The position numbers were made by a program, and so were the translations under genes. Source: Allofournierella massiliensis (lineage in GTDB: Bacteria; Bacillota; Clostridia; Oscillospirales; Ruminococcaceae). Taken from it: a stretch of DNA of 38,586 bases. A model generated the notes under the pieces. It was not told the DNA's origin. It did no database searches and worked only from the letters and a program-made list of their open reading frames with translations. Positions 7,219-14,621 of this stretch are shown piece after piece. The stretch covers positions 1 to 38,586 of the forward strand of contig NZ_SLUM01000031.1 of NCBI RefSeq assembly GCF_004345265.1. Direction: 5' to 3'. How positions within the stretch are numbered: the first letter of the stretch is position 1; each line of letters starts with the position of its first letter.

Positions 7219-7293
7219 CACGAACTTCTAAATTATCATTCCCGGTGTCGTTTGCTTGTGTGTTATTTTTACATCTGTAAAAGATTAAATACA

Positions 7294-7542
7294 CTATTGG
7301 GCGAACGCTTCCACAAACCATTTTCCTTTTTCAAACCATAGGTAGCGCTCCTTACCATGGATCAAGCAGGTATAGCGATCGCCAACTCCGCCCACATCTG
7401 CGGCTCTTCGGCATACATCTTTGACCCGATCGATTTCATAAATGTGCTCCGCATCAAAAACAATCTGAAGAGGACGGAGCCGCCCATCTTCTGAAAAGCG
7501 AACATCGACTGTCACATATTTCTTTTCTCTCTCTCGTTTCAT
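7294..7542 (-). CDS. Small protein downstream of the Y-family polymerase
   Basis: 82 residues, no signal peptide or membrane segment; charged N terminus (MKREREKKYVTVDVRFSEDG), then mixed beta-rich sequence with IHGKERYLWFEKGKWFVEA. It starts 13 bp after the polymerase stop, with GGGAGA as ribosome binding site, and so belongs to the same damage-response operon. Small proteins of this size and pattern accompany Y-family polymerases in other Firmicutes, but I do not recognise a characterised family. A role as polymerase accessory is inference from position only. Confidence 0.65.
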   Translation of the reverse strand: MKREREKKYVTVDVRFSEDGRLRPLQIVFDAEHIYEIDRVKDVCRRAADVGGVGDRYTCLIHGKERYLWFEKGKWFVEAFAQ

Positions 7543-7555
7543 TCAGTGTCTCCCT

Positions 7556-8807
7556 CTACCCGGAACAGAAGTAGCCTACAGGATGAATTGTATGTTCAGT
7601 AGGATTAACTCTTCCGAGTTTGTGATCCGTATACACAATTGCACGCTGCAGGCTTGTATATCCATACCGATCCCGTATGACATCCACGGCGTGGTCCAAA
7701 CGCTCATGACGTTCGCGGTTTTCTTCGTTAGAGAGCAAAGAGAGCTGTATAGCAGAATCTGCAGAAACCAGATTTGAACCACGCACACCGATGCTGCGCA
7801 ATGGCTTTGCCCAGGAATAACTGGCCTTGAACAAAGCGAAAGCGGCTTGGGCGATTTCCATGCTGTAGCAGGTGGGCGTTTCCAGTTTTCGCTGCCGGAT
7901 AAAACTGCAAAGATCTTTATCGCGAACAGAGATTTCGACAACGGTACATTTCATTGCCAGTTCTCGCATTCGGGATGCAACGCTCTCAGACAGGATCACG
8001 AGCATAAGCCAAACATCCTCATCACTCAGTAGGTCGCGCGGCGTTGTGGCTGAATTGCCAATGCTCTTTACAGCAGCATGCCACCCTTGTTTGGCAACTG
8101 GAGTTTGATCGGTTCCGCGGGCAAAGCTGGAGAGGATATATCCCATTTTGCCAAACCATCCGGCCAATATGTCGGGATTTGTTTTTGCCAACTCTCCAAT
8201 TGTGCGGATACCATACCAATGAAGTTTGTTCTTTGTGGCGGTTCCCACATACAGCAGATCCTCAACCGGAAGAGGATAGGCAATCTCTTCATAATTGTCA
8301 GCCTCAATTCTGGTTATGGTGTCAGGTTTCTTGTAGTCACTGCCGAGTTTTGCACTAATTTTGTTATTTGCCACACCGATGGAAACCGTGATGCCCAACT
8401 CTTTCTTGACCTTACGGCTGATTTCTTTGGCAATGCTCATTCCATTTCCGAACAGGCCGCAGCTCCCCGTAACATCCAGCCAACTTTCATCAAGGCCAAA
8501 GGGTTCAACCTGATCAGTGTAATACTCAAAAATTTCTCGTACAAAACCACTGTAGCGTACATACTCGCTATAATGCGGGGGAACAACATATCAAGTCTTC
8601 ACATCGCTGCTTAGCCTGCCATATAGCCATCCCGGTTTTGACACCCATTTTTTTGGCCGGATAGCTTGCGGTGAGTACGATGCCATGCCGTGCCTCGGGA
8701 TCACCACACACAGCAATTCGCTTGCCGCGATACTCAGGGTGCTCCTGTGCCTCTACCGAAGCATAGAAGCAATTACAGTCGCAATGAAGTATTTGTCTCA
8801 GCTGCAC
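7556..8807 (-). pseudogene. umuC: Y-family DNA polymerase (UmuC/DinB-like), single-base frameshift
   Basis: Two reading frames together make a complete translesion polymerase of about 415 residues. The N-terminal part (to about 8588) has the palm motif ILHCDCNCFYASVE and ends early at a TAG. The next frame continues with VVPPHYSEYVRYSGF, then VEPFGLDESWLDVTGSCG with the catalytic Asp/Glu, and LGITVSIGVANNKISAKLGS, the helix-hairpin-helix region and the little finger. Removing one T near 8588-8590 joins the frames exactly at DLI-VVPPHY. The start is probably GTG 8807, 8 nt after GGAGG; an in-frame GTG at 8816 overlaps that site. The break may be a true mutation or a sequence error. It is divergent from the S24 repressor gene. 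Confidence 0.88.
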
Positions 8808-8830
8808 CAAACTCACCTCCCTGCAGTTTC

Positions 8831-8886
8831 ATTATAAATCTACAAAACAGATAAATCAATGGCATAAAATGATTGTTTTGTAGATT
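8831..8886 (-). promoter_or_regulatory. Polymerase promoter with operator repeats
   Basis: On the minus strand TTGATT and TATAAT are 17 bp apart (8859-8831). The spacer is occupied by AATCTACAAAACA (8837-8849), which recurs as its exact reverse complement at 8874-8886. These 13-bp arms, 24 bp apart, are the likely binding sites of the divergently encoded S24 repressor; a repressor bound in the spacer would block the polymerase promoter. Confidence 0.65.
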
Positions 8887-8902
8887 TTTTGAAGAAGCAG
8901 CC

Positions 8903-8931
8903 TTGTCAGCATTATCAGAAAGCTGTATAAT
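8903..8931 (+). promoter_or_regulatory. Promoter of the S24 repressor-SRAP operon
   Basis: TTGTCA and TATAAT are separated by 17 bp, 20 bp before the repressor start; GAGGTG serves as its ribosome binding site. It lies about 15 bp downstream of the second operator arm. Confidence 0.7.
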
Positions 8932-8950
8932 GTCATTGAGGTGATACAGC

Positions 8951-9640
8951 ATGCAGTGGTATGAGCGGTTGGTACAAGAGCGCAAACGCCTGGGACTATC
9001 GCAGGATCAGGTTGTTGCAGCTATGTCAAAATATCTGCCGGCAGGTGAGAGCGTTGGAAAAGGAGCCCTGTGCTCTTGGGAGGGCGGACGCACTCAGCCC
9101 AAAATTCATCATGCGCTGGCACTGGCTCGCGTCCTCAATAATGCTGATGTGAGTTACCTGTTCAGTTCGGAATCTCTCCGTGATGGGCTGAATGATGCGG
9201 GGCTCCAAAAGCTCGCTGAATTCCGAAGTTTATTGCTGGATTCACCCCGGTACCGAATGGAGATTGATTCCCCAAAAACACGACTGATACCCATCTTTCT
9301 ACAGGCTGCCTCAGCCGGTACAGGTCAGATACTGGATGATGATGCATTTGAAGAGATCGAAGTTGACGATACGGTTCCGACAAATGCTGATTTCGGTGTG
9401 CGTTTGGCGGGCGATAGTATGATGCCTCGGTTCACGGATGGTCAGATGGTATGGGTCAAGCGGCGAGATGTGGCGGAAAATGGCGAGATCGTCATGTGTT
9501 ATTATGATGGACAAAGCTACTGCAAGAAGTTGTGGACAGATGGAACGAAAACAGAACTTCGTTCATTGAACCCTGCATACAAACCGATTCACGTCTGCGC
9601 CGATGCGCCCTTCCGTATTTTTGGCGTTGTCGTGGGATAA
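8951..9640 (+). CDS. LexA-like repressor: HTH plus S24 peptidase
   Basis: 229 residues. N-terminal Xre-type HTH (about 5-70: RLVQERKRLGLSQDQVVAAM, and SWEGGRTQPKIHHALALARV). The C-terminal S24/LexA autoprotease domain (about 112-229) shows the Ala122-Gly123 cleavage site in AASAGTG, catalytic S156 in LAGDSMMP and catalytic K192 in YCKKLW. Such proteins hold damage genes off until RecA filaments trigger self-cleavage. It is divergent from the polymerase gene, with 13-bp operator arms between them, and is followed after 23 bp by the SRAP gene in the same operon. All catalytic residues are intact, so induction should still work even though the polymerase is broken. Confidence 0.93.
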   Translation: MQWYERLVQERKRLGLSQDQVVAAMSKYLPAGESVGKGALCSWEGGRTQPKIHHALALARVLNNADVSYLFSSESLRDGLNDAGLQKLAEFRSLLLDSPRYRMEIDSPKTRLIPIFLQAASAGTGQILDDDAFEEIEVDDTVPTNADFGVRLAGDSMMPRFTDGQMVWVKRRDVAENGEIVMCYYDGQSYCKKLWTDGTKTELRSLNPAYKPIHVCADAPFRIFGVVVG

Positions 9641-9663
9641 GGTTTATAAGGAGGTGCAGCGCT

Positions 9664-10257
9664 ATGTGTGGTCGATACCAGTTCAGTGCCGCAGCGAATG
9701 ATGATCTACGACAAATCGTGCGGAGTGTTCAGAAGAGATGTGGGCAGGACGAACTGAACTTCCGTATCATAGATGGAGATGTAGCGCCCTCATGTAGCGC
9801 TCCGGTGCTTATTTCAAGAGGAGACAAGGTCGTCGGAGATCTGCAGAGATGGGGTATACCGGGACGGAACGGGCATCTTATCATCAACGCTCGCGCAGAG
9901 ACCGTCACTCAAAAAGGTATGTTCCGGCGCAGTATCACCGGGCGCCGCTGCGTAATACCTGCTACTGCATTCTATGAATGGGATTCTGCACACCGACCGT
10001 ACTTGTTCACGGTGCCGGGCAGTCCTCTTTGGCTTGCCGGAATATATGACTGTGTGGAGGACGTGAACTGTTTTGTTATTTTGACCACTGCTCCTAATGC
10101 TTCTGTTTCCAAGATCCACGACCGGATGCCACTGACACTTCTGCGAGATGAGATCAGACCTTGGCTCACTGATCCTGAAGTGGCTCTTGCCCTTTTGGCC
10201 CGAACTCCTGCGCCACTACATTGTCAGGCGCAAGATGGTCAACTGACTTTTGAATAG
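9664..10257 (+). CDS. SRAP/HMCES-family abasic-site protein
   Basis: 197 residues. The true start is MCGRYQF, after AAGGAGGTGCAGC; the initiator Met is removed in this family so that Cys2 forms a thiazolidine crosslink with abasic sites in single-stranded DNA. Other family marks: NARAET (Asn and catalytic Glu), CVIPATAFYEW, and the active-site His in KIHDRMPL. It is the YedK/YoqW type. It follows the S24 repressor, so it would be induced by damage; in an ICE it may protect single-stranded transfer DNA. A bidirectional terminator follows directly. Confidence 0.93.
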   Translation: MCGRYQFSAAANDDLRQIVRSVQKRCGQDELNFRIIDGDVAPSCSAPVLISRGDKVVGDLQRWGIPGRNGHLIINARAETVTQKGMFRRSITGRRCVIPATAFYEWDSAHRPYLFTVPGSPLWLAGIYDCVEDVNCFVILTTAPNASVSKIHDRMPLTLLRDEIRPWLTDPEVALALLARTPAPLHCQAQDGQLTFE

Positions 10258-10264
10258 AATCATA

Positions 10265-10308
10265 AAAAACGGCGAGCTGCTCCATAGAAAGAGCAGCTCG
10301 CCGTTTTT
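10265..10308. terminator. Bidirectional terminator between SRAP and orphan agrD
   Basis: Perfect 18-bp stem, left arm AAAAACGGCGAGCTGCTC, 8-nt loop. T tracts exist in both directions, so it can serve the plus-strand SRAP gene and the minus-strand peptide gene. Confidence 0.85.
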
Positions 10309-10321
10309 GCGAGTGTGGAGA

Positions 10322-10477
10322 CTATTCCTGATTGGTCTGTTCTTGCTGGCTGAAGGGACGCTGCGGCTGGTAGCCAATGAAAGGACAAACGGGAAAATAA
10401 TCGTCAGATTGTTCTCTCTCGCCCAAGCGATTGATGATTTTCCCTGCAATTTGGATGAGTTCCTTTTTTACATTCAT
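10322..10477 (-). CDS. Orphan AgrD-like cyclic peptide precursor
   Basis: A 51-residue gene. It starts with ATG after AAAGGAG at ideal spacing and ends just before a strong terminator. The product has an amphipathic leader (MNVKKELIQIAGKIINRLGE), then C31 in YFPVCPFIGYQPQRP, then a polar Gln/Glu-rich tail. The cysteine is at position 31 exactly as in the agrD of the 3.6 kb operon, and both share the frame CP-x(3-4)-YQPxRP, the ring and recognition site of clostridial AgrD peptides. The putative ring CPFIG differs from CPHVWA. No AgrC or AgrA is next to it. The ATG overlaps the stop of a short agrB-like remnant (ATGA), as expected for a former agrBD pair. It may give a second signal or a competitor peptide, if AgrB of the main operon can process it. 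Confidence 0.7.
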   Translation of the reverse strand: MNVKKELIQIAGKIINRLGEREQSDDYFPVCPFIGYQPQRPFSQQEQTNQE

Positions 10478-10608
10478 GATAATCTTCTCCTTTTCTGAGT
10501 TAATTTGGCGGCGATTACAGAAAGAGCTGCAATTCCATACCCAATAATACCATAAGCACTAATATGAAAATCATAGTATCTGTGCCAAGAAATAAAGCGC
10601 AATTCGTT
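10474..10608 (-). pseudogene. Possible C-terminal remnant of an agrB
   Basis: 44 codons open after a stop, with no start of their own. The sequence has a hydrophobic stretch (AYGIIGYGIAALSVIAAKLT) and a basic end (QKRRRLS), like the last membrane helix and tail of AgrB proteins. The stop overlaps the orphan agrD start by ATGA, the coupling expected in agrBD. The upstream part is missing; the neighbouring sequence is a beta-propeller fragment on the other strand, so a recombination joint lies near 10.6 kb. Short length keeps the call tentative. Confidence 0.4.
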
Positions 10609-10612
10609 TCAG

Positions 10613-11201
10613 TTGTTCAGCGCGCAAGAATCGCCGGACTTCTATATTGTGGAATTGGATTTGAATTCGTTTGAAGAGAAGGTTGTGTTTAGCACAGCTG
10701 ACATCTTGGATAACAGTGCTATCAAACAAGCGATAATGTATCCTTTGACCTCATACTTCTTTTTGAGTTCGGACTCGTTATATATTGCATCAGATAAACT
10801 GTGGGAAATCGATATGCGTACAGGGGAATTGAATCTGTTGCCAATCGAGTGTAACTATGGAAATATTTCGTATGACGGAAAATACATTTATTATATTGGA
10901 GACGATTCGAAACTATATAGATATAGCATAAAGAAGAAGGAAAACGATCCTATTGATGGAGTAACTGCAAAAGATTTTTTCTTGAATGAGAGCTATGTGT
11001 GCTATTTAAACAGACTTGATGAAGATAAAATCTATCTTTACTCACTCGAAACGCGAAAAAGTACAAAAATTATCAATGCATCAGCAACGAGCATTTTTTT
11101 TGAGAAAAGGGAAGATAGTGTTTCTTTCAAAAGAAGATGGGCTTACGTATTGTGCGGAAATAAATGGTACAAACATAGTAAGATATAAAGATGCAATTTA
11201 G
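10613..11201 (+). pseudogene. Fragment of a beta-propeller (DUF5050/TolB-like) protein
   Basis: About 195 codons of repeats with YIVELDLNSFEEKVVF, LWEIDMRTGELNLLP, YDGKYIYYIGDDSKLYRYSI and DKIYLYSLETRKSTKI, the blade pattern of secreted propeller proteins. It lacks a start with a ribosome binding site and any signal peptide, so the 5' part is lost. Near the end the frame shifts after TSIFFEK, at an eight-T run near 11094; the other frame continues as KGKIVFLSKEDGLTYCAEIN and ends at 11201. It is a decayed relative in type of the lipoprotein at 12.4 kb and marks the edge of the cargo region. Confidence 0.6.
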
Positions 11202-11299
11202 GATAAAAGCAAGTAAGCTAAAATGAGGGTTTGTAAATGATTTACTAACGATCAGATATGGCTTCTATTTTTAAGTGAAGTCAGGAAAGAATAACAACG

Positions 11300-11345
11300 A
11301 AAAGGCAAACGCACTTGGATGATTCCACTGGCGCGTTTGCCTTTT
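11300..11345 (+). terminator. Terminator in the 11.2-11.8 kb gap
   Basis: Perfect 13-bp stem AAAAGGCAAACGC / GCGTTTGCCTTTT with a 20-nt loop. It follows the propeller remnant by 100 bp. Confidence 0.7.
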
Positions 11346-11441
11346 ATTATATCAATGTAAATTGTACATTGCGAAAATCAAAAAGCAGATAATATAGCTT
11401 GAATTCTATTGATGAATGCAAAGTTATCTGAATATTCTCGT

Positions 11442-11470
11442 AGCTCCACCCTTTCGGGGGGAGCTCTTTT
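11442..11470 (+). terminator. Second terminator-like hairpin
   Basis: AGCTCCACCC / GGGGGGAGCT with one internal mismatch and a TTTC loop, followed by CTTTTATAT. It insulates the secreted-protein gene from upstream reading. Confidence 0.55.
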
Positions 11471-11596
11471 ATATAGTGCAGAAGCGATAAAAATTTGTTT
11501 ATCAATAACTGCATAGTGCCTTTTCATTTTCGGGTGATAAGACAGTGTGGAAAGTCTGTGAAACAGCAACTCGTAGTTTGTGACAATTATCTTGTT

Positions 11597-11641
11597 CTTC
11601 GTTACAGTTTTGTGGAAAAAATGTGAAAATGGTAATATACT
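11597..11641 (+). promoter_or_regulatory. Promoter of the secreted beta-trefoil gene, with upstream box
   Basis: TGGAAA (11613) and TATACT (11636) are 17 bp apart. Touching the -35 side is CTTCGTTACAGTTTT (11597-11611), a 15-mer found again, inverted, at 13769-13783 ahead of the ABC transporter genes. Its core TTACAGTTTT is loosely like LytTR-regulator boxes. Further down are a 16-bp perfect palindrome AAATCACCGGTGATTT (11708-11723) and a GC-rich stem CCGCCC / GGGCGG (11742-11760). Confidence 0.4.
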
Positions 11642-11812
11642 ACAAACAAAGAAGAAATAGATAGATAATTTTAGCTGAAAAGCAAACGTGTAAGGAAATT
11701 AAGTAGTAAATCACCGGTGATTTTTGAAACGTTCCGCCGCACCGCCCCCGGCCAGGGCGGCACGGTGGAAAACAGCGGTTGTTTCATAAAAACAAAATGG
11801 AGGTTTTACAGT

Positions 11813-12334
11813 ATGAATCTCAAAAAGAAAATCGTTGCCCTGGGTATGGTTTGCGCTTTGGCGCTTGGCATGGCGACTTCGGCGTTTGCAGATTATAATA
11901 ATATCAGTTACCGACCCATGAGATCGGGTTCTTATAGCTATAACTGGCTAAACGTCAATCGAAGTAGTGCAAGCATTAGTCCAAAAGGAAAGAATCTTAT
12001 TTTGTGGAACGTTACAACTCCGAACACAGATCAGAAATTTAACGAATGGACAAAAACGGTAGGAGGCAGAACGGGTACTGTCATTTGCTTTGCCGATAAT
12101 ACGTCGCTTGCAGTGAACAGGAGTTCTTCCACGGGCAGTGCAATCCTTTGGACATGGAATAACGTAGTAAGTTTCAACGATTCAGCATTGATCCCCATCA
12201 ACCGTTGGGATTCTCCGCAATATGAACTGAAATTCGGAAGCTCTGCTGGCCAATATCTCAGATATGCCTCCGATGCATCCGGAGCCAGAGTCTATTTTTC
12301 GGCCAACACGAGCAATACCGTATGGGATAACTGA
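11813..12334 (+). CDS. Secreted beta-trefoil-like protein
   Basis: 173 residues, start at MNLKKKIV with GGAGG upstream. Signal peptide 1-26 (cut after AFA, before DYNN). The mature part holds three similar blocks: LNVNRSS...GKNLILWNV, LAVNRSSSTGSAILWTWNN and YLRYASDASGARVYFSANTS. Each pairs an L-x-V-N/R-x-S opening with a W or F ending, which fits a beta-trefoil of the ricin-B or actinoporin-like kind. No catalytic residues are visible. It is the first gene of a cargo block with a lipoprotein and ABC exporter, and could be a secreted lectin or effector. The function is not known. Confidence 0.7.
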   Translation: MNLKKKIVALGMVCALALGMATSAFADYNNISYRPMRSGSYSYNWLNVNRSSASISPKGKNLILWNVTTPNTDQKFNEWTKTVGGRTGTVICFADNTSLAVNRSSSTGSAILWTWNNVVSFNDSALIPINRWDSPQYELKFGSSAGQYLRYASDASGARVYFSANTSNTVWDN

Positions 12335-12361
12335 TTATTGCTATTATGATTTAAGTTATAA

Positions 12362-12398
12362 CTGCAAGGCGGAACTGCGCAGGTGTTTCGCCTTGCAG
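12362..12398 (+). terminator. Hairpin between the secreted protein and the lipoprotein
   Basis: Perfect 10-bp stem CTGCAAGGCG / CGCCTTGCAG with a 17-nt loop, followed by TACTATTTAA rather than a T run. Probably a leaky terminator or an mRNA-stabilising stem. Confidence 0.4.
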
Positions 12399-12422
12399 CA
12401 TACTATTTAACAGAGGAATCCT

Positions 12423-13664
12423 ATGAAAATTTCAATCATTGTAAAATTAAGCGTACTGTGTTTGTTCGTTACGTCGCTGACAGCCTGTGGGATTCATACT
12501 CCCAGAGAATCAGAGAGGGGCCCGGCAGTCACTTCTGGTAACGAAACGCCCATCACCCATGTGGCCTATTTGGATATGGTTAATCAGCATGCAGTTTCTC
12601 CCGATGGGCTGTATTCGGTATGCCAGGTCCAGCTTGGTGGCGAGAATCTGTTTTATGTGGATGCAGAATCCCGGCAGGAGACCTATCTTTGCGCAGCACC
12701 CAATTGCACCCACGATTCTCTGGACTGTACGTCCTATCTGCCCATGAATGGAGAATATGGCTATGGCATTTTTTTCTTTGACAGTCATCTGTATGTTCTC
12801 CAGAACACTCCCATACAGTCCCATGGCCCCTATCTCATGCAGATAGAGCCGGATGGGACCAACCGCAAAACCGTGCTGGAATTGCAGGATGGCGAAAGTT
12901 TTCTAGGTTCTGTGTTTGGCTATGGTTCATCCCTTTTGATGGAGATTAATGTAGTAGATGAAACTGGAACCTGGCATCGTCGCTTGGAGCAGATCGACCT
13001 GCAGAGCGGCGAGAGGGAAATCTTGCTGGAATATCCCACTCAGGAAAAGCAGGTTTTCACCTTGATGGGCGCGGCGGGTACGAACCTGATATACCTGTGT
13101 TCCAATTATGAGCAGAACCAGTATTTCAAGGTGGACCTTTCCTCTTCCGATGTTTCGCTGGAACATTGGCAGGACAACACCCTCGGCCCTCAGTTTGATA
13201 ACGTTACATCCTATTGCAATGTACAAGGAGACTATTTCTGCACATATGACACCAAAACGAACCGCTTGGGATACGAAAACCTTCTGACCGGTGAAACTCG
13301 GGAGTTTGACGCCCCCGCCCTCGCCCCAGGCGAAACGTTATATGGTTTGGTCTATCTTTTTGATGATCAGTTTGCATTAACACTAGACGATGCGCAAAAT
13401 AATATTGTCCTTGCGCTTCTGGATTCCGAAAGTGGCAATCTAACAGGTGTGCGTTATATGCAGACAAAGGAAAACAGTCACACAATCGTAGGCGATTTTG
13501 GGGAATCTATCATCTGCCAGGTAAGCAATAGCGAGCAACTGTTAGAGGGGCAGGATAAAGAAGGCTTGATTAATGAGCTGAGCTATTACAGCATCTATTC
13601 AATCATAAGCAAGGATGACTTTTTGAAAGGGATACAAGGCACTGAAATTGCTTTCCCTGGCTAA
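12423..13664 (+). CDS. Lipoprotein with beta-propeller-like repeats
   Basis: 413 residues. Lipoprotein signal with lipobox LTAC (Cys22), after AGAGGA and ATG. The mature part has an early cysteine-bearing motif (YLCAAPNCTHDSLDCTSYLP), then repeats such as LFYVDAESRQETYLC, LEQIDLQSGEREILLEY, YFKVDLSSSDVSLEHW and LGYENLLTGETREFDAP, which look like propeller blades of the DUF5050/TolB type. The Cys-x-x-x-x-Cys stretch is common in surface lipoproteins of Oscillospiraceae that sit beside ABC exporters. It precedes the ABC genes and likely acts outside the membrane with that system. The ligand is unknown. Confidence 0.75.
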   Translation: MKISIIVKLSVLCLFVTSLTACGIHTPRESERGPAVTSGNETPITHVAYLDMVNQHAVSPDGLYSVCQVQLGGENLFYVDAESRQETYLCAAPNCTHDSLDCTSYLPMNGEYGYGIFFFDSHLYVLQNTPIQSHGPYLMQIEPDGTNRKTVLELQDGESFLGSVFGYGSSLLMEINVVDETGTWHRRLEQIDLQSGEREILLEYPTQEKQVFTLMGAAGTNLIYLCSNYEQNQYFKVDLSSSDVSLEHWQDNTLGPQFDNVTSYCNVQGDYFCTYDTKTNRLGYENLLTGETREFDAPALAPGETLYGLVYLFDDQFALTLDDAQNNIVLALLDSESGNLTGVRYMQTKENSHTIVGDFGESIICQVSNSEQLLEGQDKEGLINELSYYSIYSIISKDDFLKGIQGTEIAFPG

Positions 13665-13708
13665 TAATCTTCTATAACGCCACCGAGAATTGTATGCTGT
13701 TTTAGTGT

Positions 13709-13783
13709 ACAGTTAATTTTATACTTCTATCCGGGAGAAAGCAAAAAAGAAAATTCTATCCCAAGCGAAAAACTGTAACGAAG
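13709..13783. promoter_or_regulatory. LytTR-like box and shared 15-mer before the ABC operon
   Basis: ACAGTTAAT (13709-13717) fits the nine-base half-site known for AgrA/LytTR regulators and lies just before a TATACT (13720). AAAACTGTAACGAAG (13769-13783) is the exact reverse complement of the 15-mer at 11597-11611. A hairpin GTAAGAAT / ATTCTTAC (13785-13814) follows. Chance cannot be excluded for the nine-base match. Confidence 0.3.
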
Positions 13784-13835
13784 TGTAAGAATTCAAGGAA
13801 CGCTACATTCTTACTTAATTTGAGGTGAACCATCC

Positions 13836-14621
13836 ATGACCCACCATACGAATCCAGCCCCTTGCCTTGCGGTGGAAAATCTGAAAAAAAGCTATCTGAT
13901 TCGGGGTGGCCTTTTTGGCCGCCCCGCCACAAAAAAAAAGGCCTTGGCCGGGGTGAGCTTTTCCCTCGGCCCGGGCCTTTACGGCCTTCTTGGCCCCAAC
14001 GGAGCGGGCAAATCCACCCTCATCAACATCATCACCGGCAGCCTGAAGGCGGACGGCGGCACCGTGCAGTGGTGCGGCAAAAACGCCCAGGCGCTGGACA
14101 TCCGCTTTCGCCGGGTGCTGGGCTATATGCCCCAGCAGCAGGGCCTTTACGACAGCTACACCGGCCGCCAATTTTTGGCCTACATGTGCGCTTTAAAAGA
14201 AATTCCAAGCAAAGAGGTGCCGGAGCAGATAGAACAAGTGGCGGAATGGGTAAACCTTTCCGGCGAATTGGACAAGCGTCTGGCCGCCTATTCCGGCGGC
14301 ATGAAGCAGAGGCTTTTGTTAGCCAGCGCCCTGCTTGGCGACCCGAAACTGCTGATTCTGGACGAACCCACCGCCGGACTTGACCCGAAGGAACGGGTGC
14401 GGCTGCGGGAACTGCTGGCAGAGATGGCCAAAGATCGGATTATTCTGGTGGCCACCCATGTGGTGAGTGATGTGGAAACGGTAGCCACCGAAATTCTGCT
14501 TTTGAAAAATGGTAAACTGGTGGATCAGGCTCCGGTGAAAATCCTGATCGAAGCCCATGCGCCGGGGCAGAATCTGGAAGCGGTGTACTTGGCGGTGTTC
14601 GGTGAGGAGGATGGCAAATGA
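13836..14621 (+). CDS. ABC transporter ATP-binding protein
   Basis: 261 residues, ATG after GAGGTG. Walker A GPNGAGKST (about 55-63), Q-loop in YMPQQQGLYD, signature YSGGMKQR, Walker B LLILDEPTAGLD and the H-loop VATHVVSD are all intact. It is of the CcmA/NatA-like ABC-2 class seen with lipid, peptide or bacteriocin exporters. It overlaps the permease gene by 4 bp (ATGA). GC content is visibly higher than in the flanking small genes, so this pair may have come from another source than the AT-rich genes on either side. Confidence 0.92.
   Translation: MTHHTNPAPCLAVENLKKSYLIRGGLFGRPATKKKALAGVSFSLGPGLYGLLGPNGAGKSTLINIITGSLKADGGTVQWCGKNAQALDIRFRRVLGYMPQQQGLYDSYTGRQFLAYMCALKEIPSKEVPEQIEQVAEWVNLSGELDKRLAAYSGGMKQRLLLASALLGDPKLLILDEPTAGLDPKERVRLRELLAEMAKDRIILVATHVVSDVETVATEILLLKNGKLVDQAPVKILIEAHAPGQNLEAVYLAVFGEEDGK

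Noticed and set aside
7106-7321. 71-codon open frame on the minus strand after the small polymerase partner
   Set aside because: It spans two perfect terminator hairpins and has no homology-like pattern.
11378-11569. 63-codon open frame on the minus strand
   Set aside because: It runs across the terminator-like hairpin at 11442 and has no ribosome binding site.
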